DNA from: DUOA01 sp012839095
GTDB taxonomy: Bacteria; Bacillota; Clostridia; Caldicoprobacterales; DTU083
Assembly: GCA_050951505.1 (NCBI GenBank)
Contig: JBMNJE010000010.1
Location: 74,066 to 138,065 of the forward strand
Length of the DNA: 64,000 nt
Direction of reading: 5' to 3'
In this document: one piece after another, positions 19,411 through 28,486 of the stretch
Layout of the letters: each line of letters starts with the position of its first letter
How positions within the stretch are numbered: the stretch's first letter is position 1
Program-made: the position numbers and the translations under genes
Notes under the pieces: generated by a model
Databases searched by the model: none
What the model was told of the DNA's origin: nothing
What the model saw: only the letters and a program-made list of their open reading frames with translations

Positions 19411-21195
19411 ATGAAGAAAACTCTGTTTAAACTGTTGTGTATCTGTCTCATCACAGTACTAATCTCATCCACTCTTATGGCATGCGGCAGGGATACAGGA
19501 GTAACTCCCACAGATACTCCGGCCACTGCAGCTCCTCAGACTCCGGATGAGCCCAGCGAAGAACCGGCAGAAACCGTGGATCCCATCAAGTTTACCATAT
19601 GGACAGGAAATGCTGATCCGGGAGACTTTGTGGATGAGGATCCGGTCCACCAATATATCCGGGAGGTGCTTGGTGTTGACATCGAGTTACAATACACGGC
19701 AACTGATGCTACTGAGCAGCTGACACTGATGCTGACCAGCAGTTCCTATCCGGATGCCCTGCACTTGAAGCCCGAAGAAATCATGGATAACTATATAACC
19801 GGGGGACATCTGGTGGAAGTCGGTCCTTATCTGGAAAAACACGCTCCCTGGTTATATGAATACATGGCAAGCAAACCCTCTGCATTCTCATTGGGTATAG
19901 AAGATTACTCAGGCAGATTCTTCTATGTTCCGGGGTCCTTTGGTTATACCGAAGACTTCCCTTGCATTGAACCCTCCCTGGGTTTCCGTTATGATGTCTG
20001 GAGAATGCTGGCCGAAGATCCTGCCGATCTACCCAAACCCAAGGATCTGGATGAGTTCTTTGAAATGGCCAAGGCTATGCAGGAGGCATTTCCGGAATAT
20101 GATGGAAGAAAGACGTACGCCTTTTCCGGATGGTTTGGAGATGATTGGGGTGCTGTCTGGTCTGTTTATGCCATTCAGCGTTTCGGCGGCTCCCATGCCT
20201 GGGTGGGATCAGCTACTCAGGCTGACAATTGGAAACAAAAATACTGCTTTGACAGTGAGGAATGGATGTGGGGCATGCGTTACCTTAACAGGGCATACAG
20301 GGAAGGAATCGCCGATCCGGAAGCTGTAACCATGACTATGGATGAGTATAATCAGAAGCTGGCCCAGGGTATAGTACTCATAAACTATTACTCCGGCGGG
20401 TGGCTGGACGGTGTAGCCAACAGAGCAAGAGCTGCAGCAGGTTTCCCCGAACAGAAACTCGTTCCCTATACCTGGATGAAATATCCTGAGTCCTCAGGCA
20501 TCACAGCCGAACCCATTACAGGGCAATACTTCCCCAACGGCATGACCGGTTTGTATATTACCGTCAATTGCGAAGATCCCGAAGAAATCATCAAAAGACT
20601 TGCCTGGTTGAGTACTGAAGAAGGCATTGCGTTTCAGGGAATGGGTGTCGAAGATGTTCATTGGACATATGATGAAGACGGCTTCAGGAAACCTACCGAT
20701 GAGATCATCGAAATGGTAAAAAATGATCCTGACTATATTGAGAAAACCGGAATCGGCAAGTATGGCATATTCTCCAACTACTACGGCGGCTTTGATTCAA
20801 AAGGAGACGCCTACACTATCCTGGAGAATAAATATTACCTGGCTGAGAGTGAAGACGAGTACGATTTGGAATATAAGGAGATCCTGGGACTGGATCCTAA
20901 CCTTACAGTGGAGTTCAACGCTGCCAGGGCAGGTATGACCCGTGACGATGAAGCATTTTTATATGAAACAGGCATCGAACCCGGTTCGGATCTGGCTTCC
21001 ATTGAAAGTCAGTTGTTCTCGATGCAGGCAGAGTATATCGGAAAGCTCTATCTGGCCAAAGATGACGCTGAATTTGACAAGATCATTGATGAATGGCGGA
21101 CAAAAGCTGAAAATATCAATTACATGGATTACTACAACCATATAAATCCAATAATTGAAGCAGCCTACCTGGAGTATCTCGCAGGACGGAATTAA
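19411..21195 (+). CDS. Extracellular sugar-binding lipoprotein of ABC transporter (system 2)
   Basis: This is a solute-binding lipoprotein (594 residues) with lipobox LMAC (Cys near residue 25), a Thr/Pro/Glu-rich linker and the LplA-type two-lobe fold. It serves the two preceding permeases. ATG 19411 has AGGAGG 7 nt upstream. The 139-bp gap before it may contain a processing site or a second promoter that raises expression of the binding protein over the permeases, as is common in such systems. A strong terminator follows. Confidence 0.9.
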   Translation: MKKTLFKLLCICLITVLISSTLMACGRDTGVTPTDTPATAAPQTPDEPSEEPAETVDPIKFTIWTGNADPGDFVDEDPVHQYIREVLGVDIELQYTATDATEQLTLMLTSSSYPDALHLKPEEIMDNYITGGHLVEVGPYLEKHAPWLYEYMASKPSAFSLGIEDYSGRFFYVPGSFGYTEDFPCIEPSLGFRYDVWRMLAEDPADLPKPKDLDEFFEMAKAMQEAFPEYDGRKTYAFSGWFGDDWGAVWSVYAIQRFGGSHAWVGSATQADNWKQKYCFDSEEWMWGMRYLNRAYREGIADPEAVTMTMDEYNQKLAQGIVLINYYSGGWLDGVANRARAAAGFPEQKLVPYTWMKYPESSGITAEPITGQYFPNGMTGLYITVNCEDPEEIIKRLAWLSTEEGIAFQGMGVEDVHWTYDEDGFRKPTDEIIEMVKNDPDYIEKTGIGKYGIFSNYYGGFDSKGDAYTILENKYYLAESEDEYDLEYKEILGLDPNLTVEFNAARAGMTRDDEAFLYETGIEPGSDLASIESQLFSMQAEYIGKLYLAKDDAEFDKIIDEWRTKAENINYMDYYNHINPIIEAAYLEYLAGRN

Positions 21196-21232
21196 AAAAA
21201 GACAGTTCAGTAATCTCTTTTTCAGATATAAA

Positions 21233-21268
21233 AAACCGGCAGCATTTCTTCCGCTGCCGGTTTTTTTA
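21233..21268 (+). terminator. Strong Rho-independent terminator after system 2
   Basis: Arms AAACCGGCAGC (21233-21243) and GCTGCCGGTTT (21253-21263) with a 9-nt loop are followed by a T run. An A run precedes the hairpin, so it can also act on the minus strand for the convergent PfkB kinase gene. Confidence 0.88.
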
Positions 21269-21339
21269 TTTATCGCCTTATACTTCTAAACAGCTATATA
21301 CCTTTAATAAGCAAAGCCGGTTCAATTATATCAAATGGT

Positions 21340-22269
21340 TTATCTGTGCAGATAGTTTTCCACTTCATTAAGCCTGGGCTGACCTTTCTCTCCCCCGGAC
21401 TTTCTTGTACTCAGGCTGCCGCAGATACAGCCGATTTCCAGGCATTCCTCTATGGTTTTTCCTGAAAGATATCCATATATGAAGCCGGCGTCAAAACTAT
21501 CCCCTGCCCCAATTGTGTCAACTACTGCAACCGGCAGTGAACCGGCCCTGTAAATCTCCCCTCCGGAGCATGCAACAGCACCGCTTTTTCCTGTTTTTAC
21601 TACCAGTACCGGTACCTGTTCACTCAGTTTCTTTATTGCCGCCTCTACATTATTTTCACCTGCAAATGCCATGGCTTCATTTTCATTGGGCAGAAACACG
21701 TCTATGTAAGGCAGGATATCCCAGATGCCGCCATCCCATTTTTCCTCCGGATCCCAGTTGGTATCAAGGCTTACAGTAGCGCCATGTCTCTTGAACTCTT
21801 TTATAATGTCCGGATAATCCGGCTGGAGCTGCGTCATCAGGTAAAAGCTTCCGATATGCAGGTGCCTTACCAATGGTATGATCTCATCACTTATATCACT
21901 GCGCATGACCGCATTTATAGTACCGTTGTAGGTAAGTATTGCCCGATCATCACTTTTACTTAGTGCTGTACTTATTCCGGTTTTTACACTGCTATCAGTT
22001 TTAATATATTTTCCGTCCACCCCTGCATCCACCAGAGTATCTCGAATCAGCTCACCAAAGGCATCATCACCTACACTGCCAATTAAAGCAGTATGCAGAC
22101 CCAGCTTTGCAGCCTGACAGGCAAAAATACTGCATGAACCTCCCATCTCAAGGGAATAATCATCAATCAGTTTTTCCTTCTGGCCAAATTCCGGTGTAAT
22201 GTCACTGCCAAACAAAATCAGGTCCACACACAAATCACCCAGGGTTAAAACATCAATGGCTTTCTTCAT
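21340..22269 (-). CDS. PfkB/ribokinase-family sugar kinase
   Basis: This cytoplasmic sugar kinase of 309 residues has an N-terminal GDLCVDLIL strand, a GGSCSIFA substrate loop and the C-terminal PfkB signature DTIGAGDSFDAGFIYG with the catalytic Asp. It lies 21 bp downstream of the SIS-domain isomerase gene and has GGAGGT before its ATG, so the two form an operon. Together a SIS-type sugar phosphate isomerase or deglycase and a PfkB kinase suggest catabolism of a phosphorylated keto or amino sugar to a bisphosphate or ketose phosphate. The specific substrate cannot be read from the sequence. Confidence 0.88.
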   Translation of the reverse strand: MKKAIDVLTLGDLCVDLILFGSDITPEFGQKEKLIDDYSLEMGGSCSIFACQAAKLGLHTALIGSVGDDAFGELIRDTLVDAGVDGKYIKTDSSVKTGISTALSKSDDRAILTYNGTINAVMRSDISDEIIPLVRHLHIGSFYLMTQLQPDYPDIIKEFKRHGATVSLDTNWDPEEKWDGGIWDILPYIDVFLPNENEAMAFAGENNVEAAIKKLSEQVPVLVVKTGKSGAVACSGGEIYRAGSLPVAVVDTIGAGDSFDAGFIYGYLSGKTIEECLEIGCICGSLSTRKSGGEKGQPRLNEVENYLHR

Positions 22270-22290
22270 CGGTAACTGACCTCCAGTAAA

Positions 22291-23328
22291 TTACAGCTTA
22301 ATCCATGGATCCAGCCCCTGCGGAACATCAGGGTTTATTCCTTCTGCAACGGCCTTGTAATAGGCTATGGCCTGGCACACGAATATAAAAGGAATTCCAT
22401 GCACAGCATAGTTTTCATACCCGGGAATAAGAAGGGTATAGTCAGCTCCCCAATTGATATCATTGCTGCTGACCAGAACTACCTTTGCACCTTTCTTTTT
22501 CAGGTCTTTGACAAGCTCAGTCTGATACTGTGTGTCATACGGAGTGCTTACTGCAATAACCAAAGTGCTGTCATTTATCAGTACAATGGGGCCGTGTCTG
22601 ACATCCAGCAGATGATGACAGCTGGATTGCAGCAGTGAAATCTCGGTAAAAGCAAGAGCAGCTTCAGAGGCAATCCCCTGTAGTTCTGAGTCGGCCAGAA
22701 CGACCACTTTTGACCATTCTTCCTTCTCTGCAACTTCTTTTAGTAAGTCCCTATAGTCTTCAATAAATGAATTTCCCTTTTGTATTGCAGTCTTCATTTC
22801 ATCAAGAAGTGCCTTATCGCCGGAGTAAATTGCGTTCAGCATAAGATTGGCCAGGTAAAGATTGGTTACGGTTCTGGTTTGACAAACGCTCTCATCAAAG
22901 GCCCAGGGAATCTCAATGTTCAGATCTGCAATTTTCGACAACTCACTGTCCGTTTTAGCGCAAATGGATATACATGGTGCTTCCGATTCACTTTTAACCA
23001 ATTCAACTGCCTTCAGAACTTCACTGGTGCTGCCTGAACGGGAGGGGACAACAAGCATAGTGTCTTTTAGGATGCTTTTATAGCTCTTATAATTAAGCAT
23101 TAAATCCCCGGCCGGAATTGAATAGGCTTTAAGCCCCAGTCTTATGTTGGCAGATATCTCCGCCGATTGACACAAACAGTAACTGGAACCGCATCCTATG
23201 TAAGTGATGCTTTTAAAGTTACTCTGCTCATAAAATTCTCTGATGTCAGGCTCCATGCTTAAAATGTGATTGTAGGTTTTTTGCAAAGCATCATATTGTT
23301 CAAAAATCTCTTTTTTGGTTAAGTACAT
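22291..23328 (-). CDS. SIS-domain sugar isomerase/deaminase-like protein (AgaS/FrlB-type)
   Basis: This is a double-SIS-domain protein of 345 residues, related to the isomerase half of glucosamine-6-phosphate synthase. The first domain has YIGCGSSYCLCQSAE and VVPSRSGSTSEVLKA (sugar-phosphate loop). The second begins near VVVLADSELQGIASEAALAF. There is no glutaminase domain, which fits AgaS, FrlB or similar catabolic enzymes rather than GlmS. ATG 23328 was chosen over 23334 because AAGGAG lies 8 nt upstream of it and only 2 nt from the other. A palindrome matching the GntR-site motif sits just upstream, so the gene is probably repressed by the neighbouring GntR protein. Confidence 0.85.
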   Translation of the reverse strand: MYLTKKEIFEQYDALQKTYNHILSMEPDIREFYEQSNFKSITYIGCGSSYCLCQSAEISANIRLGLKAYSIPAGDLMLNYKSYKSILKDTMLVVPSRSGSTSEVLKAVELVKSESEAPCISICAKTDSELSKIADLNIEIPWAFDESVCQTRTVTNLYLANLMLNAIYSGDKALLDEMKTAIQKGNSFIEDYRDLLKEVAEKEEWSKVVVLADSELQGIASEAALAFTEISLLQSSCHHLLDVRHGPIVLINDSTLVIAVSTPYDTQYQTELVKDLKKKGAKVVLVSSNDINWGADYTLLIPGYENYAVHGIPFIFVCQAIAYYKAVAEGINPDVPQGLDPWIKL

Positions 23329-23356
23329 ATGCATCTCTCCTTACAATATGTTATGT

Positions 23357-23366
23357 TGTTATAACA
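23357..23366. promoter_or_regulatory. Predicted GntR operator upstream of the SIS-PfkB operon
   Basis: The palindrome TGTTATAACA lies about 30 bp before the SIS gene start, where a repressor would block transcription initiation. The same 10-bp core occurs inside TTGTTATAACAA upstream of the GntR gene. Confidence 0.6.
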
Positions 23367-23533
23367 TTTATATCAAAATAGTACCACCCCAGGCGGTGTT
23401 TGTCAATGCAGAGCAGCTATATAGGCCTTTTCACTGCTTTTGAAACTGATTACGCATATAGTTCTCCAACTCAGCTGATGCAATAAATACTACAGGATAA
23501 ATAGATATTATGACCAACAACCAGTCGGATGGT

Positions 23534-24265
23534 TTACTCCAATTTAATGCTATACCGGAATCTATCCCCGCATATAGTTCCCTTAGTATACTCTATGCAT
23601 CTCTGATTGCTGTATGTTTTCCTTTCAATATCCAGGGCCGGTGAGCCTTTTCCCACTCCGAAATAAAATGCCTCTTTTTCACCGATTAATGCAGCTCCGA
23701 ATGACTCTTCCGCAGTATTAGGTATAATGCCGTATGTGTTTCTCATGAGATCATATAGGGGGGCTTTTTTCAAATCCTCCTCTTTCAGATTAGGAAACAA
23801 ATCAGCAGGCAGATAAGTGGATTCTATTGCTATAAGCAGATTATCTGCATATCTCAGCCTTTTGATGTAATAAGCACGGGGCTCGCTTTGGTCTAAATTC
23901 AGCTGTAATCTGATCTCAGAACTGCATACCTGCAGGTTGAATTCCAGCAGCTCTGAGCGGGGTTCGAATCCTTTTTTCCTGAACTCTTCAGTAAAGCTGT
24001 AAAAACTCATAAGATTTTGTTCGATAGCAGGAATAGTAACATAAGTGCCTTTTCCCTGCTTTCTGACAAGGTAGCCTTCCTTCTCCAGTTCCGCCAGGGC
24101 TTGCCTTACGGTTATCCTGCTAACGCCGTATTGTTCGCATAGTTCGAATTCGGAAGGTATCTTCTGCCCCTTTGCCCATTCCTTGTCAGCAATTTTCTGC
24201 AGTAATATATTTTTTAGTTGATGATACAGTGCAACCGGTGATTTCTCATTCAGCAATTGATCCAT
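23534..24265 (-). CDS. GntR-family transcriptional regulator (HutC subfamily, UTRA domain)
   Basis: This is a 243-residue repressor. The N-terminal winged helix-turn-helix (about 10-75) includes IPSEFELCEQYGVSRITVRQALAELEKEGYL and KQGKGTYV. The C-terminal UTRA effector-binding domain (about 90-240) normally binds a phosphorylated sugar. It is 200 bp upstream of and in the same direction as the SIS-PfkB operon, and shares a palindromic site with it. It is therefore probably both the local repressor and autoregulated. GAGGAG precedes the ATG. Confidence 0.92.
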   Translation of the reverse strand: MDQLLNEKSPVALYHQLKNILLQKIADKEWAKGQKIPSEFELCEQYGVSRITVRQALAELEKEGYLVRKQGKGTYVTIPAIEQNLMSFYSFTEEFRKKGFEPRSELLEFNLQVCSSEIRLQLNLDQSEPRAYYIKRLRYADNLLIAIESTYLPADLFPNLKEEDLKKAPLYDLMRNTYGIIPNTAEESFGAALIGEKEAFYFGVGKGSPALDIERKTYSNQRCIEYTKGTICGDRFRYSIKLE

Positions 24266-24325
24266 AACTCTCCTCGATTTAAATTATTCTTCTTGTAGTC
24301 TGCGTATCAATGTACAGTCATAATA

Positions 24326-24337
24326 TTGTTATAACAA
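24326..24337. promoter_or_regulatory. Predicted GntR operator upstream of the GntR gene
   Basis: TTGTTATAACAA is a perfect 12-bp palindrome about 60 bp upstream of the GntR start codon. The core is shared with the site at 23357, which supports a common regulator. Confidence 0.65.
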
Positions 24338-24377
24338 CCTTGTATACAGAATATTTTAGTACTACATCAAGAAAAAG

Positions 24378-24561
24378 TCAAACCTGTTTAACCTGTCTTC
24401 CATATGCTGCTGCAGTCATTATTTCTCTGAAATACAGGTAGTTTTCAAGAGGGACATCAGGAGGTATGGCATGATCCACATGAGGAATGCCATTCCACTA
24501 ACGGAATTCGATCTGCCGGCTTGAACATGAGGGTGTTTAAGTACCGTTCTCTTGGTAACAT
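24378..24561 (-). pseudogene. Remnant of a uroporphyrinogen decarboxylase (URO-D)-like gene
   Basis: An ATG at 24561 with GAAGGAGG upstream opens a frame reading MLPRERYLNTLMFKPADRIP, the typical start of the URO-D-like proteins common in Clostridia. After about 34 codons it hits TGA. In another frame the homologous sequence continues as HVDHAIPPDVPLENYLYF followed by a short segment, and then a TGA at 24378. About 300 residues of the family are missing, so this is a degraded, frameshifted fragment. These proteins often occur in sugar-utilisation loci. The identification is by recognised N-terminal pattern only. Confidence 0.6.
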
Positions 24562-24681
24562 GCTGCCTCCTTCAAATGTGTACTTAGTAATTTTGAGAAG
24601 AAAGTTCTGTTTCTGGCATTATACAATTAAATGATGTGTAGGCCACTAAGTTGTACAGGCAGAAGAACATAGAAATTGCGG

Positions 24682-26644
24682 TTAGGAGTTAATAAGCAAA
24701 ATTGCTGCTGTTCTCTTCTCCGGCAGTTTAATGGTAAGGCCTTCCGCCAGTTCATTGCCTCTCTTGTTATAAATAATATTTCTGCCGTCGATATCGTGGA
24801 TGCTATAATACCGATTCTCATCAAGACCTTTTAACTTCACTACAATAGAATCCTGTTCGCAGGTTTCTTGTCTGAATGCCTGTATGATACCCTTGTTATC
24901 CTTAATAAACATATAGACGGTCCACTTGTCAGTTTCCGATTCAGGATGCCATGGCGTCAGAACATAGAAGTCACCGTAGAAAAATGGTTTAATCATCTTC
25001 CATTCTTTCTGGCCCTGTCTCAGTAAATCAAAGTTCAATGTTCTATCCTGGGTATATTCAAAGCCATAGTTCAGTATAGGAAGATATGATGCCCTTAGTA
25101 CATATAGATCCGGTTTTCCTGCTTCCAGCTGATCAACTGATTCTTTTGTAGAAGCACCACAGCAGGGTATCCATTCCATGAAAGAGGTTGTCATAGAAAG
25201 CCTAAGTGCTGCACTTGTTCTGTCACTGTCGCTTCTTAACATGGGTATTGCACGGCGCATTGATTCCAAATCATTTCTTCCGCCGCCGCTGGCACATGAG
25301 TCAATAAAGGGCAGTTTATTCGTCTTTCTGCAATAATCAATTATATTGTCCCAAAGGCGGTAATGCCCCTGAACATATAAGTTCTCTGTTATACCGGTTC
25401 TTTCACCGTCTTCCATCTGATCCCCGATGCTCCAGTAAGGCGCGGGATCACAGTTGAAATCCTCCCTGTACATGTGGATTCCGTGTTCATCCATTGTGCT
25501 GATTATCCGTTCAGTGAGCCAGCTGACACAATCCTCCCTGGCCAGGTTAGCCAGTTTAACCGGTCCGCCGTCTGTCAAAACCCATTCCGGATTAAATCCG
25601 TAATTTTGCGACAGTGCTTCCACATGAGTTACCCTTTCAGGTTCAAACCACATCATTGTATATGCACCGTGTTTTTCTGCATACTCAACGGATTGTCTGA
25701 TGCTGTCACCAGGCCATTTTTCCCTGTCCAGGGTCCATGTGCCTACAGTACCCCACCAATCAGCAGGAACTGATTTATTATATGGATCGCAGTACCAGCC
25801 TGCGTCAACCCATCTAATGTCCATTTCAAGGCTTTCCTGATAATACTTATCAAGAGATGGTTTCCAGCTGCCATAATACTCGGATATACTTCCGTCACTG
25901 TTCGGTCTTCCTGTATCAAGCGCAAGACAATTTGTTATCATTGGTCGTACAGGTTCAGTTTCTTTTGCGCCATTACGCGGCATCACATGATTAACAAACC
26001 ATTTACGCCAATGATTCATTGCAATGCTCTTATCTCTGTTTGCATCACAGGTTATGATACACATTAAGGGTGTCCTGATTTTTTCACCCGGTTTTAAATA
26101 TGTATCAAGATTAATTACGCCTTTGGCAGCAAGATGTACGCCTTCTTCTGTGCTGTTGAAAACGGCTTTCCATGTACCGGCCCAGCCTAAGGCAATCAGG
26201 TAAGAGCATTCATCGGCTTCAAGTAAAAAGTATGGAAAGTTTACATGGGTTGCCCTGCCTGTTACTGCGCTGAATTCTGTATTCCTTTCGCTTAGATCAA
26301 TCTCATAAGGCCTGTACTGGTTTACATGGTCCCCCAGTATTCCTTTCAATACAGGATTTTTTCCTTCCAGTATCCTATCTGCGCATTTTAACTCACTGAT
26401 ATTTCGGGTATTGGATGTGCCGGTATTTTCGAACCATACTGTCTGTGTAAATGCATTGTATTTATCATAGCTTTCAGTCAATACTGTAACCTTTATGTCA
26501 TCTTTAAAATCATATGTATAAGCAGAATATTTAACGTTATTATCTACTTTTTCTTCCCTGGTCGATAACTTAAAATGGCAGGTCCTCAAAGCCTCTTATG
26601 ACATTTCCATCGTACTTAAAGCTGACAGGAATGTTACTAAACAT
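24682..26644 (-). CDS. GH36-like alpha-galactosidase with a +1 frameshift near its start
   Basis: This cytoplasmic glycoside hydrolase (no signal peptide) is about 653 residues if the frame is corrected. It has an N-terminal beta-sandwich and a (beta/alpha)8 domain with WVDAGWY and MMWFEPERV. A probable nucleophile Asp lies in YREDFNCDP and a general acid Asp in RSDSDR, with DSCASGGGRND between. A start ATG at 26644 has GGAGGG upstream, but its frame reaches TAA at 26572-26570 after 24 codons. The remaining coding sequence continues in the +1 frame directly after TTT-T-AAG at 26575. One extra T explains it: mutation, sequencing error, or slippage at TTT TAA. It would release galactose from oligosaccharides. 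Confidence 0.8.
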
Positions 26645-26713
26645 TATTAGGTTCCCTCCATATACAATACATGCATACTTTCTGTATCTCATTTTTTTCT
26701 TGTTGCTGTTTGG

Positions 26714-26729
26714 TTGCTGTACAGCAACT
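26714..26729. promoter_or_regulatory. Perfect 16-bp palindrome upstream of the alpha-galactosidase gene
   Basis: GTTGCTGTACAGCAAC is a perfect palindrome about 70 bp before the GH36 start codon at 26644. A further half site (GTTGCTGT) lies immediately beside it at about 26703-26710. It resembles a repressor operator, but differs from the GntR motif of the neighbouring operon, so a different regulator is likely. Confidence 0.5.
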
Positions 26730-26749
26730 TAATTTCGTTATACATTACC

Positions 26750-26956
26750 TCACCACGATACTTTTCTGCTGTAATCCTCCAGCAATTCTTTTTCCGTTTT
26801 CTTATGCGATAATAATTTGATCAAATCTGCCTTCGCGTCTGTTTCATTCTCATATTCATTCAGAATTTTACAAAGCATGAATTTGGTAGCTGTTTTATGT
26901 ATTATATAGCCTTTTTTGATTTGCTTTCTTTTTAATAACTTCCCTATCTTAATCAT
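26750..26956 (-). CDS. Small hypothetical protein, 68 residues
   Basis: This is a short, highly charged, lysine-rich protein with no signal or membrane segment. I do not recognise it. It has a plausible SD (AAGGGAG 10 nt before ATG 26956), and its codon use resembles its neighbours. It is isolated between the alpha-galactosidase gene and the tRNA. It may be a real small gene or a chance frame. Confidence 0.45.
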   Translation of the reverse strand: MIKIGKLLKRKQIKKGYIIHKTATKFMLCKILNEYENETDAKADLIKLLSHKKTEKELLEDYSRKVSW

Positions 26957-27172
26957 TTATGTATGGCTCCCTTATATCCCGACACTACATGGAATTAGTA
27001 TATTATAGTAAGTAGAACTACTTATTTTGAAAATTTGAACATATTAGTTAGACCATTAAGAAGATTCAATCAATTGTTAATATTACATTAGCATATATTC
27101 CCATAGAACACAATTGCTATTTGTTGATAGCTTTGATTTGGATTTGGCATATTTACTCAAGTTTATCATGCA

Positions 27173-27197
27173 AAAACCCGCTTAAATAGCGGGTTTT
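27173..27197 (-). terminator. Terminator downstream of tRNA-Arg
   Basis: Arms AAAACCCGCT and AGCGGGTTTT with a 5-nt loop lie just after the tRNA 3' end on the minus strand and are followed by T residues (TTTTTGC). The stem is mostly GC at its core. Confidence 0.8.
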
Positions 27198-27208
27198 CAG
27201 ACAAATTG

Positions 27209-27285
27209 TGGCGCACCCGAAGGGATTCGAACCCCTGACCTGCGGTTTAGGAAACCGACGCTCTATCCTGCTGAGCTACGGGTGC
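27209..27285 (-). tRNA. tRNA-Arg (anticodon CCT)
   Basis: On the minus strand, acceptor arms GCACCCG and CGGGTGC pair perfectly. The D arm (GCTC/GAGC), T arm (AGGGG-TTCGAAC-CCCTT) and an encoded CCA end are present. The seven-base anticodon loop TTCCTAA gives anticodon CCT, which reads AGG. One pair in the anticodon stem (27-43) is a mismatch. Total length is 77 nt including CCA. Confidence 0.95.
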
Positions 27286-27382
27286 ACAAGAGAACAAAGT
27301 ATATTTTACACCCACAGCACGGCTTTGTCAACCGCCGATTCAGCCGATTCAGGCTTATAGCAGGGCTTACTGAGCATTATGT

Positions 27383-28360
27383 TCAGTAAGCCCTTAATAC
27401 TTCCGGATTTACTACATGGAAGGGCCGGCGGCCATTGAAAAAATCAATTATGCTCTGAGCCGATTCCCTGGTCATGCAATGCCGGGTCTCTATTGTATCA
27501 GTACCAATATGCGGCGTAAGTACTACATTGTCCATCTTAAGAAGTTCCGGTGAAATTTTCGGTTCATGCTCGAAAACATCCAGAGCTGCACCGGCCAGCT
27601 TTCCTCTGCTCAAAGCATTCACCAGCGCAGCTTCATCAACAACAGACCCTCTGGAAACGTTTATCAGATAAGCTTCCGGCTTCATCAGGGACAGCTCCCG
27701 CTGTCCAATCAAGTGGCGGGTTTCTTTGGTCAGGGGCGTATGAATGCTTATGACATCGGCTGTTCTTAGCAGGTCATCCAGTCTCTTGTATGCTGCACCC
27801 AGTTCCATTTCAATGACCGGATCCAGGCGTTTGCGTTTGTAGTAGGAAATGCGCATGCCAAAGGCAGCTGCTCTTTTAGCCACAGCACCGCCGATACGGC
27901 CCATACCCACAATCCCCAGTTCCTTGCCGCTCAGCCCGCTGCCCATATATTTGAGCATACCCCATTCAAAATTGCTGTCTGTTCTGAGCCTGCGATCCAA
28001 CTCGGTGATTCTGCGCATCAAACTAAGCATCAGGCCCATAGTGACTTCAGCCGTGGCATCGGCAACCACATCGGGAATATTGGTTACGACAATACCTCTG
28101 CCGGTGGCGGCTCTGATATCAACATTATCATAACCTGCTCCGAAAACGCTGATGATCTCCAATTCCGGTGCGGCGTCCATTACCTCTTCATCCACATCCA
28201 CGCCGGCTGCTATAATTCCTGCACAGTCACCAACAGCCTTCAGCAAATCAGACTTGGGCATCCAGCCATTTTCATATACATAAACATCAAATTGTTTTTT
28301 TAATTCCTGAAGACCTTCCGGTAAAAGAGGATAGGTCACCAGTATTTTCTTTCTGTTCAT
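27383..28360 (-). CDS. D-isomer-specific 2-hydroxyacid dehydrogenase (GhrB/SerA-like)
   Basis: This is a cytoplasmic NAD(P)-dependent dehydrogenase of 325 residues. The Rossmann motif GIVGMGRIGGAVAKRAAAFG lies near residue 150. Catalytic Arg is in NVSRGSVVDEAAL, Glu in the FEHEP region and His in LTPHIGT. The length and lack of an ACT domain point to glyoxylate/hydroxypyruvate or 2-ketogluconate reductase rather than biosynthetic SerA. ATG 28360 has AAGGAAGG upstream; an open frame upstream to 28414 lacks an SD. With the KDG kinase at 40 kb it may belong to sugar-acid metabolism, but the substrate is not determined. Confidence 0.88.
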   Translation of the reverse strand: MNRKKILVTYPLLPEGLQELKKQFDVYVYENGWMPKSDLLKAVGDCAGIIAAGVDVDEEVMDAAPELEIISVFGAGYDNVDIRAATGRGIVVTNIPDVVADATAEVTMGLMLSLMRRITELDRRLRTDSNFEWGMLKYMGSGLSGKELGIVGMGRIGGAVAKRAAAFGMRISYYKRKRLDPVIEMELGAAYKRLDDLLRTADVISIHTPLTKETRHLIGQRELSLMKPEAYLINVSRGSVVDEAALVNALSRGKLAGAALDVFEHEPKISPELLKMDNVVLTPHIGTDTIETRHCMTRESAQSIIDFFNGRRPFHVVNPEVLRAY

Positions 28361-28486
28361 CTTTGCCTTCCTTTTCATCTGATACGATCTGAATATCCAG
28401 CTTCTGCCATACAATTAACATTTTAACCTGTATTTCGATATTCTGCAATATCCATCCCGAATCAGACCAAGGCTAAACAGGCAGTT

